Origin: Austropuccinia psidii
Taxonomy: Eukaryota > Basidiomycota > Pucciniomycetes > Pucciniales > Sphaerophragmiaceae
Direction of reading: 5' to 3'
Assembly (NCBI GenBank): GCA_023105745.1
Contig: JALGQZ010000003.1
Coordinates: 43,982,185 to 44,046,184, forward strand
Length of the DNA: 64,000 bases
Positions 46,906 through 59,300 of this stretch are shown piece after piece. Numbering within the stretch: position 1 is the first letter of the stretch; every line of letters begins with the position of its first letter. The notes below the pieces were generated by a model that was not told the DNA's origin, did not search any database, and saw only the letters and a list, made by a program, of their open reading frames with translations. A program made the position numbers and the translations under genes.

Positions 46906-47900
46906 TGACCCCTTCTGAAAGTCCTGGTTGAAGTGATTATCCATTGACTAACAATAACAAAAGCTACATTAATCATAAGATTTTAAGTATACCCGCTTGT
47001 TTTTTCCAAGAGTATAGGTTTTGGTAGCAGTATTAAAAGTGAAGAAATCAAGAGCAGGATTGGGATTACTCTTTTGAGCAAGGGAATGTGCCTTTGTATC
47101 CTGAAAAGTGGGTGAAGGGACCTTAGGTCCTTATCACATAGAAAGGGTAAAGTATTTTAACTCTAAAGGGTGGGCTTGTGGCTTAAATAGCCCTTTATGC
47201 ACTGTATTGGGCTGAGATGTGGGTTTGAAACCACATATTGTCACTTTTACCCAATACAGTGTGAAGAATTTCATCCAGGGTCCCCAAAGACATGTTCTGA
47301 CAGGCCAGACACATAGAAATATGTACGAAGGAGGAAGTGGACCCAATATTAGTGATACTATGAGTCATTGAAGTATAAAGAAGCTTTTTTGTACCTTTGA
47401 AACCTCACATTCATGGTGGTGGGACAGTATATCACAGTATTGGGGGTTTTCCAATAGTAGTGATTTTGACCTTAATGCTGCCACAGCTTTGTCAGTTTTG
47501 AGTGTAGAGGGCTCAAAAGTGGTTCATTTTTGAGTCCATGATGAGCTCACCACAGTGGTTACTCATTTCATATTCCTAAAAATCCCAATGGAGAAGCTAT
47601 AAAGGTTTAAAATTTCATTATTAAGATTTGGTTTTTGGGTAGAATCTGTATTAGGTGTTTTTAAGAACATTTGGTCTTGAGGTGGTACTACAATATGGAG
47701 AGTACAATTAGAAAGGGCAAGGTGTTCCCTTTCTAAAAAGACTGAATTTTGGGTATCTCAAAATAAACCTGAAGAAGCTAGATGAGCAGTGAATATTAAT
47801 TTCACCATTATTTGGCTTATTGTTGGCCATACCTGCTGTAGCTCTGGTGCTAGCACCATTGGGGAGTGCTTAATAAGTGTGAGCATTTGAGATATTACTA
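46906..47900 (-). repeat. 3' LTR of copy C
   Basis: Aligns with 52745-53690 over most of its length. Related at a distance to the A/B LTR: its complement has TCAGGATACAAAG where A/B have TCAGGATAAAAAG. Right boundary approximate. Confidence 0.65.
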
Positions 47901-47993
47901 CATATCCAAAAAAAGGTAAAAGAAAAATCATAAAAATTATTTCAAGTAAAATAATTGAATTTCAATTAACAAAACCCATGAAAATAAGTAGAA

Positions 47994-48112
47994 ATGCCAT
48001 AAAATGGCATAAACTCTTGGTTATCTCAGAACCTAATGAATAACAATATGAAATAAATTATACCATTGGATTTTCTTTGCAAAAATCCATATATAATTTA
48101 TTTATTTCATAT
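47994..48112. repeat. Hairpin-rich segment replacing the RNase H-integrase region of copy C
   Basis: A perfect 7-bp hairpin ATGCCAT-AAA-ATGGCAT lies at 47994-48010. A longer imperfect hairpin follows at 48046-48112, with inner arms TGGATTTT/AAAATCCA around CTTTGC and outer AT-rich arms ATATGAAATAAA.../...TTTATTTCATAT. Confidence 0.6.
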
Positions 48113-48129
48113 CTGTAAGACCAATTAAG

Positions 48130-50224
48130 TTGAGATAAAGACATGCTGATTGTTTAGTTCATGTTTAATCTTCCCATATGCATCCATCTTTCCTTTAGTT
48201 ATCTCAAATACTACATTATCTGAAGATACCTTTTAGAGGCTATTAACTATTTGTGCAAGGGTATTGATGTGGTTTCTTTAGTAGCTAGCAAATCCTCAGA
48301 AGGATTGAATCTTTTGAAAGTTTTTTGGTGCTGGATTTTGCATTATTGCTACTACTTTGCGCTGGTCTATGGCTAATCTTAGGCGTGAGGATTTGTGTCC
48401 TAGTTCTAACAATTATTGTTGGCGAAAGTTACACTTCTTCAGAGAGATATTCAGATTTGTGGAAGCACATTTCCTTAAGATCTCTTTCTTCCTTATACAT
48501 GGTCTTCCCATTTCTCTGAGAAATGATCATATCATGTATATATACTACCATTCATCCTTCAAATATTTCCTCCTGAAATATGGTGTCCATCATCCTTTCA
48601 AAGTAAGATGGTGCCTTTTATATTCCAAATCCCATTATTGTGTACTAATATATACCCATATGGCCCATGATTATGACTAGTTTCATGGAGTTGAGTATAA
48701 ATACATTTTGGTGAAGTCCCCTCAAGAAATACGTTTTGGTAATGTATTTGGCATTTTCCAGATTTTCTGAGGTATGAGGTATCCTGGGTATGGGATATCT
48801 TTCTGGCTTTCTGTAGTTATTCAGTTCTATGAGCTTACCACCCTGTATAGATTTTCCAACATTCCAAATGATCAGGAATGGTGTAGTAACTTCCAAAATC
48901 TTATTATTTCTCATATTTTTTTATCATATGCATTTTCAGGAGCTCATGGGCAACCTCTTCAATTTATTTCCTCATAACCAGGCTAGCTGAATATGTAGTT
49001 CTTCATAAAATGGGTAGATAAGGTGTTTTTACATCTAGGTACAACTAAATATCATGGCCTTTGATTTTCCTAAGGGTTTATTTCCTATGGAAAAGGCTGG
49101 TCTGTTATTTTGAAAATAATTCACTAAAATGAGTCTTTGTTTACTTGTGAGGTTGGAGCCATATTTCCCCTTCTCAAATTCATCCAGTAATTCTTTCTGT
49201 GTGTATTTGGTGGATATTTGATATACTCCAAGGGAAGATTTCTTTTCCTTGTTTGTAAATAGAGTAATATTGCTGTTTTGACTATTACAAATATCTATCC
49301 TATACATCCTCTGGTAGTCTGTTCAAAGTAGGAGTCCTGGGATGTGGGAATTTGCAAGCACTAAAAACTGTGTGCTGAGTCTAATGTTTCATTTTATGTC
49401 GAGAATAATTATATCTTTAAAACTTTTTCCTATAGAGGTCATTTTTCCTGATTCACTCTTGAAATTCTTTTACTCAGTTGGAAAAAAGTGGTTTTTCCTG
49501 ATTTGGTAAGAATTTCTCTAAGTATTCCTTGGATACTATTGAACAGTGTTCTACACTGCAAATGATTAATGGGTGTTGATAATCGTCAACATGTACTTTC
49601 ATTCTGGTGGCTATACCATGGATGTATGCCATTCCCTCGGCTATTGTTACCAGGAATGTTTTTTCATCCTGTGCTAATTTGCACAGGTACTTGTTGGTGG
49701 TGTTATGTGGTAGGCCTGCTTCCAACTGGGTTCCCTCTTGGTACTCCAACATATGTGCCTCTTTTGCATACTTTTTATACTCAGATTCCTTTCTTATGGT
49801 ATATCCAATATTTTAAGAGTAAGAAACCCCTGTCTGAGGTTTTTCCCCTCCGACTGCCACAATTGCATAGATTGTTTTCTTTGCCTTGAGACATTATTTT
49901 GAATAGTGGTCTTTTGACAAAAAATTATGACAAGAGTTTTTTTTCTTGGCTATTTCTGAAATCATTTCTTTGAGTTTGTCCTTGTTGTCAGCCCTGAAAT
50001 GGTGCTTGTCTCTAAAGCTACTGCTTTTATAAGGGGTTTATTTCTCAATTTTTGTCCACTTCCTTCCATCTTGTAAGGTATTTGAAATGTCATCAAGTGT
50101 ACAGTCCTTATTACATCTTCACTTTACTGAATGCTTTAATTCTCCTTCTAATTTTAACAAGAGTTTGTGATTCCTCATTTGAATTTTTATACAAGGATCA
50201 ATGGCTTTGGTTCTCTTTGACTGT
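48130..50224 (-). pseudogene. pol and 3' gag remnant of copy C
   Basis: Minus-strand fragments homologous to A/B. A zinc-knuckle remnant (CHNFLSKDHYSK) lies near 49920. A protease-region piece at 49752-49474 has TTNKYLCKLAQDEKTFLV, where the DSGA motif has decayed to CSVEH. A post-protease piece at 49307-49035 (KKSSLGVYQIS) follows. RT at 48914-48645 retains EVTTPFLI and NNYRKPERYPIP, and the RT thumb lies near 48300. Heavily degraded; no product expected. Confidence 0.7.
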
Positions 50225-51694
50225 CATCCTGTGACTACAAACAGAAAACCAAAATGACATCCAAATACCATTAGTAATGGTATAGAAAATAATAGCTAAA
50301 TGTAGCAAATACAGGTATAAAATCAAGGGGGGGTAATCTCAAAATATCAATATACCACCAACCTTATCCAAATAGGATAAGAAAAAACAAAGACACAATG
50401 GCTCAAAGATAAGACAAGATATGTATAAAACCTTATTTTCACCTCTTATCTCGCTTATGCATAATTAATGAAATCCCAAGAGAGATGGTACTTTTCTTTA
50501 ATCTCTTAATGGGAGCTATCAAATGGTACCCTCCATTTGCTGTAGTAGTCTTAATTCAGGAAATACCATTATAATACCCTTTTTTACCAAAAAAAACCCT
50601 TAAAAATCTAATAGGGCTTGTATAAAACTGTAGAAACCTATACACAAATCAACAATCTAAATGAGATAATTGAGTTGAGATATCTTAGACCTCTGTATAT
50701 CCTAAATTTGGAGAGGGATTCTGGTCCAAAGGTATATTACTCCAAAACAAAAATTTCTGGAAATAGAAATATAAAGAAACCCCTGTACCTTTGCCATATA
50801 TTCATATGGCTGTATTGTAAAGTATACAGCGCAGTAGAGATAATACATCCCTGTAAATGTGTATTATTAGGATACTCATATTTTCTAAATTAGCTAAGAC
50901 ATATGTCTTGAAAGATTCTGAAGCCCTATACTGATATACAAAGATACCTACAAAAGCTTAGAACCCTAAGAAATCTTTCTATTTTTGAGATGGGTAAACA
51001 TACAGCATACCAACTTGAAGAGCTCATAAATCCCTTCAATTGTTTGATATTGAATTCTTTGAATCTGAGAATCTGACTGAGATATTTAGGTCAGTACTTT
51101 CTAAATACTTAAAATAATAGTAGTTCAAGGCTTATACCCGACCACGATGACTAATATTAGTCATCCAAACAACCTTGTTTAGTCATAACATTTTTGATGT
51201 GTCCTTTGAAGAGAAATTTCATGCTGCATCAATCCAGAATGATCATTTGTGGTCCCCAAACCACAATCCTGACCATACTGAGATCTGAATTGATGGGATG
51301 GACTCCCAATTCAATCTCCATAGTGAAACCCTTTACTCTGAAGACTTGTGAGGACCTTACAAGCTCTCCAAAGTACCCAGAAGAAATGAAAGGCATTATT
51401 TTGTCACTGAAAAAAACCTTCATAATCTCATTATCAGTATTATGAAAAAATACATTCTCCATCAGTAGTTCCCTTGGAATCAAGTTTATCTGATGAAAAA
51501 AGTTACTGTATTAATATTTGGGGTCAAAGATATTGAATTAGTGCAGCCATGTTCTTCAGAATACTCATCACCACTGTTACCACATAGCAATATGACCTTT
51601 TTGATCTTAAAAGCAATACCTTTTCACATGCAACACTCACAATACTAGATTGTCTTTACAGCTTTATAGCTACTCTATAGACTCCCATGAAATG
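50225..51694. mobile_element. Unidentified 1.47-kb insertion inside copy C gag, flanked by a 6-bp duplication
   Basis: Copies A and B are contiguous here (around 3005 and 41345), whereas C has 1470 extra bases bounded by GACTGT on both sides (50219-50224 and 51695-51700). Copy B has the single matching site ACAGTC on the complementary strand. The insert starts CATCC and ends AAATG, so it lacks TG...CA LTR ends. It has no clear terminal inverted repeat or A-tail, and holds one 84-codon minus frame (51483-51229) without recognised domain and a 20-bp perfect palindrome at 51146-51165. Class unknown. Confidence 0.6.
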
Positions 51695-52740
51695 GACTGT
51701 TTAAGAGACCATTCATATGGATCTTTGTACACCTTTTGCTTGTCATTTTAAAATGACATGATCTTTTGACATATCCATGTACCATTATTATATTTATAGA
51801 TAATGAGGCCTTTCAGCCATGAATTTCTATCATTTAAGTGCAAAATATACTAGCATGGCGTATTAATGCTTTATTAAGTCTAACTGTTATCCAGTAGTCT
51901 GGTATTCTTAGTAAATTAATGAAGAGTCCATAAATATAATCAATGAGTTCCATGTGATCATATTTCCCTAAACCAGAGAATTTCTCCCAGCTTGTAGCTT
52001 CTGAAATCCATTTAGTGCTTATTTCTCGCAGTAATTAATTCTTTCATCACCTTGGTATTGTTATGGGGATATCTTCTTTCTCTCCAGTAGGCCATGTGGT
52101 TTCATGTTGTACTGTTGGTTTGATGCAGGTATGTTATCATGAATGGCACCTTGGCCTTGGGATTTTATATTATGACAGACATTGAACAGGTTTTTTATGT
52201 CTTGGTCCATATAGCCCACTGGTCCTTGGAGATGTTTCATATGCCTTTTGGAGTGATTTTTCCCCCACAAAACTTGATTTAGTCTCTTGGTGGGTTCTTC
52301 TGAGGCTATACTTTGTTTAGTATAATAATACTGAAGGGTATCAATGGTGCTAGATTGGAAGGTATCAATCTGTTTTAATCTGCTTATGAACTACTCAAGT
52401 TTTTCAGACTATCTCTGAATTTGGTCTGAAAATTGGGGCACATGTGTCCATAAGGTATTGCTACTTATTGTGTCCTCAGGTGTTACAGCACTGTGTTCAT
52501 TCTAAGTAGGTATATTATTTCTAATTGTAAGGCTACTGATTCTATCAGCAGTATCTAAAGTTATTTATTGATTTTTTGTACTTCTTTCACTAGGTCTAAC
52601 AGCTTCTGGATCATTGAGTTCAACTCTTTCTTCCCTGGTTGAGAAAATTCCTGTTCTTTCCTGTTGGTCCTTGTCTTCTCTGGGAAACTCCCTGATATTG
52701 TGAAGAAAGGTAACTTTTTGGAACTGATTTTCTTGATTAT
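51695..52740 (-). pseudogene. 5' gag remnant of copy C
   Basis: Minus-strand match to the A/B gag. The open piece 52270-52061 includes NIKSQGQGAIHDNIPASNQQ, corresponding to NIKPQTQSHIFGNSPYLQ of copy A, and nucleotide similarity continues to 51705 (GGTACATGGATATG against GGTACTTGGATATGG). Many stops. Confidence 0.6.
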
Positions 52741-52741
52741 C

Positions 52742-52758
52742 AGTGGCGTGAAGCCACT
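52742..52758. other. Small hairpin at the inner edge of the copy C 5' LTR
   Basis: AGTGGC and GCCACT form a 6-bp stem around a 5-base loop, at the LTR/leader junction where a primer site would lie on the minus strand. Confidence 0.4.
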
Positions 52759-53690
52759 ATTAAGTTCTGTTTTTTACCACTACTTGTAACACTTATTATA
52801 CCTTATTAATTTCTCAAAGAGTATGATTGTTGGTAGCAATTTTACAACATAGGAAATGCAGAGCAGGAAGGGAACTACTGTTTTGGGAAGAGGAAGGTCC
52901 CTTTTTAACCTTAAAAGTGGGTAGAGGGACCTCAGGTCCTTACCAAATGGAAAGGGTAAAGTTTTTGCACTCTCAAGGGCTCACCTGTGGCTTACAGAGC
53001 CCTTTATGCAGTGTATTGGGCTAAGATGTGGCTTTGAAACCACATCTGGTCACTTTTACCCAGTACAGAGTGAATAATTTCATCCAGGGTCCCCACAGAC
53101 ATGTTTGGACAGATCAGAAAGGTAGAATTATGCAAATAACACATAAGTAAACCAAATATTAGTATTAAAATGAGGTATTGAAGTCTAGGGAGGGGTTCTT
53201 TTAGCTTTTAAACCTTCCTATTCATGGTTGTGGGACAGTATCTTGCAGTATTGGCTTTTTCCAATATTGTGGGACTTTGACTTTAAATATGCCATAACCT
53301 TTGTCAGTTTTGAAGGTAGGGGTCTCCAAAGGAGTTCATTTTGTATTTATTGATGAGTTCCACACAGTGATGAGTCATTTTGTATACCTAACATTAAATA
53401 TAGAAAAGCTATACAGGCTTCAAATCCCATTATTGGAATTTGGTTTCTTGGTAGAGCCTTTATCAAGTTGTTATATTCAACCAATTCTTTTCTAGGGGTG
53501 GTAAAGGAATATGGAGAGTACCATTAAAACGCTCAGGTTTCCCTAATTCTAAAAAACCCCATTTTGGGTATCTCACCATAACTCAAGAAGTGAGATGAGC
53601 AGTGTATATTTCTTCTACTCTTATTTGGATTATTTTTGGCTATAGCTTCTGCAGTTTCGATTCCAGATTAATTTGACTAGTAGCATTCAA
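52745..53690 (-). repeat. 5' LTR of copy C
   Basis: Partner of 46906-47900. Boundaries are approximate. Confidence 0.65.
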
Positions 53691-54169
53691 GATCCCTGGC
53701 TTAGAGCTTAAACTTGAACCTCCATTTGATGGTTTTCTTCCCCCTTCTTTGGGTTTGGAGGAGAAGTGGCAATCAAAGTTTATTCTCACTTCTTTTTTGA
53801 TCTTCAGTAACTTTGTAATTCCTTGGCTGAGGGTTATGGGGTTGTTAGTTGGGAAAAAGGGGACATTCCAAATTTTTTTGAATTTCTTTGTGTGCCCTTT
53901 TGGTTCATGTAAATTTTCAGTTGGTGTTTTCCTCTATAATTGGTTTATCACATTTTCATTTCATACTTGTGCTCTGTTTTTAGTCACATGCCGGCCCATA
54001 ATGTATATATAAAAGTACAAAAATAATGCCATAATTGAAATTTTATGTATATTAGTTAAATTTACTAAGGCTTATTCATGAAGAGTGTCAATCTTGTTTT
54101 TGCACAACTAAAATTATCTCCAATAAATTTTATGTATTGAGATGAATATACTGGTAGAATCAATTCAGG
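53691..54169. other. Spacer, no gene supported
   Basis: An 87-codon hydrophobic plus frame (53749-54012) has no domain and no conserved copy in the window. Ends with the TCAGG duplication of the adjacent solo LTR (54165-54169). Confidence 0.4.
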
Positions 54170-56318
54170 TGTGAGCCTGTGAGCTATGTGTGACATACCC
54201 ATAAGGCCACAAAAAACATTACGCAAAGTTGATGTAGTCTTAAACATACTTATTAACTGAATTTAAAACAAAAAATAAAAAAAATAAGTATAATTTTTTT
54301 TTGGATAAACAAGGTTATAGTTATTATGTCATTTTTGGATTCTACTCCAAAAATAATCTAGCGTAGACCCATGGGGTGTTATACCCAAAAATGAATGTTT
54401 CTTAAGTTAATAGAAGATTTAAGAATCTCACAGTAAAATTGCAATTTTTTTAACATTTTTATAAAATTGTTAAGTTTAAGCTTAACTAAGGTTGATTATA
54501 AGGTTGCATAAGGTTTATGCAAACATACCAAAATTTTAGTTAAAATTAAGGTGTTGTGTATATTTACTGAATTGGCTAAAGATTTTCCATACAGAATGTA
54601 AATACTGCCTGAGCTCAATTTAAAGGTGTTTCAGGCCATAGTATGGCTTTAAATAAATAAAAGGGCAAAATCCACGCAAAAAGACCAAAGAGAGCTGGGG
54701 TACCCAACTTTTTGGATCTGCAAGGATTCAATTAAGGTTGTCCACCTTTATTAGAGGATTTTCAACCTTATTGAAGCTTTAAGATTAGAATTTGATCCAA
54801 AATTAAAGTTTAAACTCGTTTTATCCCAAGTTGGACAGGAATTTCAAGCTTGCAAAGGTTAAATCCTAATATGCAAGCTTGAAATACAGGTTCGAAGAAC
54901 TGTCAAAGCTTAATTAAGCTTAAAATTTCCAAGTTACAAGCAGCAAAACCTTATCAAAGGTTTAATTTTTGTGTGTATTGCTATTTTATGTGTAAAAATA
55001 GAAATAAATTCATAAATTCATTAAAAATTCAATTATTACTGGATTTGCTTGAAATATTAACACAACTTACAAATTAATATTATCTGTGTATAAATAAAAT
55101 TTCAAGTATCTTTTACAAACAGGCTTAATTTCTAATTAGCGAGGAAAATTACTCTTTTAATTATACTTGAAGAAAATTAAGATTTCTTCAAAAATTAATT
55201 AAAAGATGAGCTGGGAAGATTTTTACTTGGAAATCTTTTTTTAAGTTTCTAATGGGATTAAATTTAATATAAATAGGCTTAATTTATATTAAAAGTCAAA
55301 ATAATCAATTCAAAAGAGGATTAAAGCTACTTGGAGTTAAGAATAACACTGGTACCTAAATTGGAATTAAAAATAAGTTACCTTAAGCTAATAACCTTAT
55401 TTTTAAGTAAGCTTTTTCAGTTTTGACCTGAGCACGCCCTCTATATGCATTTTGAATCATGAGAGCTTCTCTGTAGACATAAAAAGAGTCTATTCATGAC
55501 TGTTTTTGTCGATTACTCATCATCATTCCAATCATATTGAACATTTAAACAGGTAAAGTTTTATTAAATAGAAAATCTTATTATCAAATCAATTCTTAAG
55601 TTATTTTATTCTTTATTAAATTTAAACTTAGAGAGTTGAAATCATATAATTCAGATTATTGTTGTAATGGCCAATAATATATTTTATCATATAAGATTAT
55701 TCTCTTGAATAGTTTTTTAAATCCACAAATTCCTCTTGAAAACTCTTTAATCATATTTTATATCATAAAAAGTTGTTTTTTATTTTAAAATATTGACTTT
55801 TGGCTGTTTTTAACTTATAATCATTAATAAATATAATAACTGTTGTTGTTTGACTTGTTTTATTAAATAAATATTATAAGTAATATTTCTTTGAAGTTCT
55901 ATATTTTTTTATCTAGTGTTAGTTTTTTTATTGAATTTTTCTATAAGAATTATCTCTACACAGTGTGTGATAATTTGTTTTATAAATAACATTCTTATAT
56001 TTCTTATATGTTGATAAATATTAACATTTTCCACATGTAATTTTCTCGTTAAGAGCTTTACACTTCTTACTGTTATAACTATCAGTTACTATAATAATAC
56101 TAATACAATAATTATAATTTATTATAATTATTAATAATCTTTCATTATTGAATTATTTAATAATAATTAAATTTATTCTTTCTGTATATATAATTATTTC
56201 AATAATTGTATAAGTTTGTAGTTAAAATATTTAATTTTATCATATTTTCTACTGAGGAAAGTCATAGTAATCCTGATATTAGTAGTTATTATCAAGAGTT
56301 TCATAGAAAAACCTTACA
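54170..56318 (+). repeat. Solo LTR (2149 bp) with target duplication TCAGG
   Basis: Starts TGTGAGCC and ends CTTACA. Flanked by TCAGG at 54165-54169 and 56319-56323. Aligns along its length with 61683-63856 and, more distantly, with the E1/E2 LTRs. Matching duplications at both sides of a single LTR mean the internal part was removed by LTR-LTR recombination. Confidence 0.85.
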
Positions 56319-59300
56319 TCAGGAGTGGGAACAAGGAAACATGGAAAATGGTGCCAGGTTATCTGTCACAGGGCCTCTGAGGAATAAAAAGAGTAGCATT
56401 GCACTCAGTAATAAGGGAAATAAATTGGAAGAGTCCAAAGAGTTGTAGAAATAAGAAAAGGAATACATCCTTTCAATAAGGAAAATTCAGATACAAGACA
56501 CTGTAAAAAAGCAGGAACTGCTGTCAGGTAGGCTGTGTTGAACCCAGATCCAATGCAGATCACAATTTCCTCAAACCTTTCCCTTAACTATAAAATGTTT
56601 TTCATGTATTAGAGGTCTCATGGTTGGCAATTTAGAATTCCAATTAGCTAAAATGGAATTTACTAGAATTTTTAACAGAAACAAGTTCCGTACATTATTT
56701 AGAATAAAACTGTATTATTTAATCTTTCTGAAAACTCTCAATGTATTCCACATGCACTAAATTGGAATATTGACCTCATATCCTCAGTTGATAAAAAAAT
56801 TCAATTTGAGTTCAAAAACCAATTTATTCAATTTGGTGAAAACAATTATTCAAATATACAGCTCAAATGTGACTTCATTATTTACAAAAGATTGAATCAT
56901 AATTTCAAAATATGGAATTGATAGCTCCCAAAATTTTTTGAAAAGAAATATCATAGTAATATCTTTATAGAATTTCCTTGAAATCATATTCTTTTCTTTC
57001 TTATATTTATACAAATAATCACAAAGCCATCAATTCTTATGGACAAGCTTCCAATCAGATGTTATTTATTACTCTTATTGTAATTCTGAATTTGCTAATG
57101 CAGCTTCTATTTCCTTGGGATAAATTTCCAATTCACATTTTTTGTTGTTGAGAAAGACTAGATTGTTGATGGGAATTGAAGCTAACAGTTGAAAATCTCT
57201 TTTATTCCTAGTTTCAGTTATGAATATACCTGCTATATGTCTTATCTGGTTTCCAAGCGGTTTATTTACTGAATGCAGTTTTGAAAACTAATTGATAAAA
57301 TTTAATGGTACTAGTATTTAATTTTCCTTTTCAGGCTTAATATTTTCTCAAAAAGAAATATGCAAGAAATAAATAGCTGTGCCTTGAGAAAGCTGTTTTT
57401 TTCTCTATTATTTTTTATAGGTTGATATTTTGAAATGATAGTTGGGCACAGCCATTTTGATCAAAGTGCAAAAAATTTGAAATATATTTGTGAAACAAGA
57501 ATTGAAAAAATTCAGATAAGCTGTAATAGCTTATAATGTGCTAGAAGCATATGCTGTAATATTTACTTGTGAAATAGCAAAGGCACTTGAAGAAAAAATA
57601 TTTCAGTAGGTTCTGACAATTATTATCCCTATTTGAAATATTTTTGCCTCTGATTAAAAAGGAAGTGTCAAATTATTTTACTGGAATTTGAAAAAATCCT
57701 TCCTTTTTTGTTTCTTGACAATGATAAAATAAGTTTCTGAAAAAATACCAAAGAATTCTAGAAATAAAATTTAAATGGTACAAAATGTATCATTTGAATA
57801 TTTTTTCCTATTTTAAAAATCTCATGCGAAGTCTTTTTTGTATTTCTATTATTAATAGTCCTATTTCAATTCTGAAATCATATCCAAACTTTCCAATTTG
57901 TGTTTAAAATCGAACTCTTTCCCGTTTTTCCCCTCAAGAATTATCGAGTAAAATTATTAAGTATGCAAATTAAGATCTAAAATAAAATGAAATGATATTA
58001 AAAATGCTTATTTGGAAGTTCAATTGAAAAATCTACTATATTTTCTTGCGAAATTTCATTCCAAAGAATTTCTTAATATTTGATCAACAATGTTCAAGAT
58101 AATTTTCCCTTCCAGGAGGCTTTTCCCCAATAAAATATGTATATCGTTTTCGCAAAATACATAAAATGGAATTTTTTTTCAGGAAATGTAAAAATTAATC
58201 ACTCATGATTTATTTTTAAAAGGAAAAAGAAAAGACTTGATTCTTATAATCTAGTAAAGAAGAGGTGTATTTCTCTATAAAAGCAAATTTCACACAAGCT
58301 TATTTTATTTTTTTTGTCAAATTCAAAAATATCATTTATTAAATAATTGGATAAATTCAAAATTCCTTAATTCAGTTCTTAAAATAATTTAGCCATCAAA
58401 TTTTCTTGTGAAAAATGACCTTATTTTGTAAATTTAAATGAAATTACTTATAAAACAAAATCTGATAATCAAGCTAAATATTTTTTGCAACAATGAATAG
58501 AAATTGAAATTTGTTTACAGGGAAAGCAATAAAAGTGCATTTCAAATGCAAAATTTAATCAGAAAGAAAGAAAGTATAAATATTAGTTTTGAATTGAAAA
58601 ACCAAATAAAATTTTTGTTTGAAAAGAAGGACAAGATTCAAAACTTGAATTATAAAGGAATTCAATTTATTTATTAACAAAACACAGAATATGAAAAATA
58701 ATAATTCCTAATCTATGAAAATAATAACCTCCTATCAAATCTCATAAGTTTCTTTTGTAGACTTATTAAGATTTGACTATGAAGAGACTGGATAAATCTT
58801 GAGCAGTCACAGAGAATTTATTTGAAAACATTCCTTGGAATTATATTTTAAAAAAGGATATTGATGAAGGAATATTTAATAATGGCTTCGATATATGATT
58901 GACTGATGCCAAAATGGACTTCAAGATCCACACATCATTGCATTTGATTAAGAAAAGTAGAGAATAAAAGCTTTGTATCATTTGATGTTTTGAAGGATAG
59001 GGATTGGAAGAATGAAAATTGGAATAGTTTACTAATATCTTATATTAAATTTTAAAGAAAGAAAAACTTGAGATAAAACCTTTTTCTAATCTTATTCTGA
59101 CAGGACCCTGACCTTACCCTGGGGGCAAGTCGTATCACAGTTCAACTTGGATTTTAGTTAATATGAATTTCTTTTTGTATTTAATTTTCTATAAAACCAC
59201 CATTTTAGGAAAATATTGATTTTTCTATGGAAAGGTTTTTATTTTAAGATGAATTCTATCTGTTAAACATTACCTTAAAAGCTTATAATACTAGTAAACA

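Larger units (their letters stand above)
46906..53690 (-). mobile_element. Decayed minus-strand LTR retrotransposon, copy C, lacking RNase H and integrase
   Basis: Related to A and B but more diverged and inverted. About 1-kb LTR-like repeats lie at both ends (about 46906-47900 and 52745-53690, both containing the block TTTATGCxxTGTATTGGGCT). Inside, on the minus strand, are gag (about 52700-51695 and 50224-49860), protease (49752-49474), post-protease (49307-49035) and RT (about 48914-48130). RT runs almost directly into the left LTR, so RNase H and integrase are missing. The gag part is split by a 1.47-kb insertion (50225-51694). Ends are approximate because the LTRs are diverged. Confidence 0.7.

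Noticed and set aside
47134..47346. 70-codon minus frame in the copy C LTR
   Set aside because: Lies in LTR sequence and is not open in the partner LTR.
56206..56448. 80-codon plus frame crossing the end of the solo LTR
   Set aside because: It spans the LTR boundary and target duplication, so the frame is accidental.
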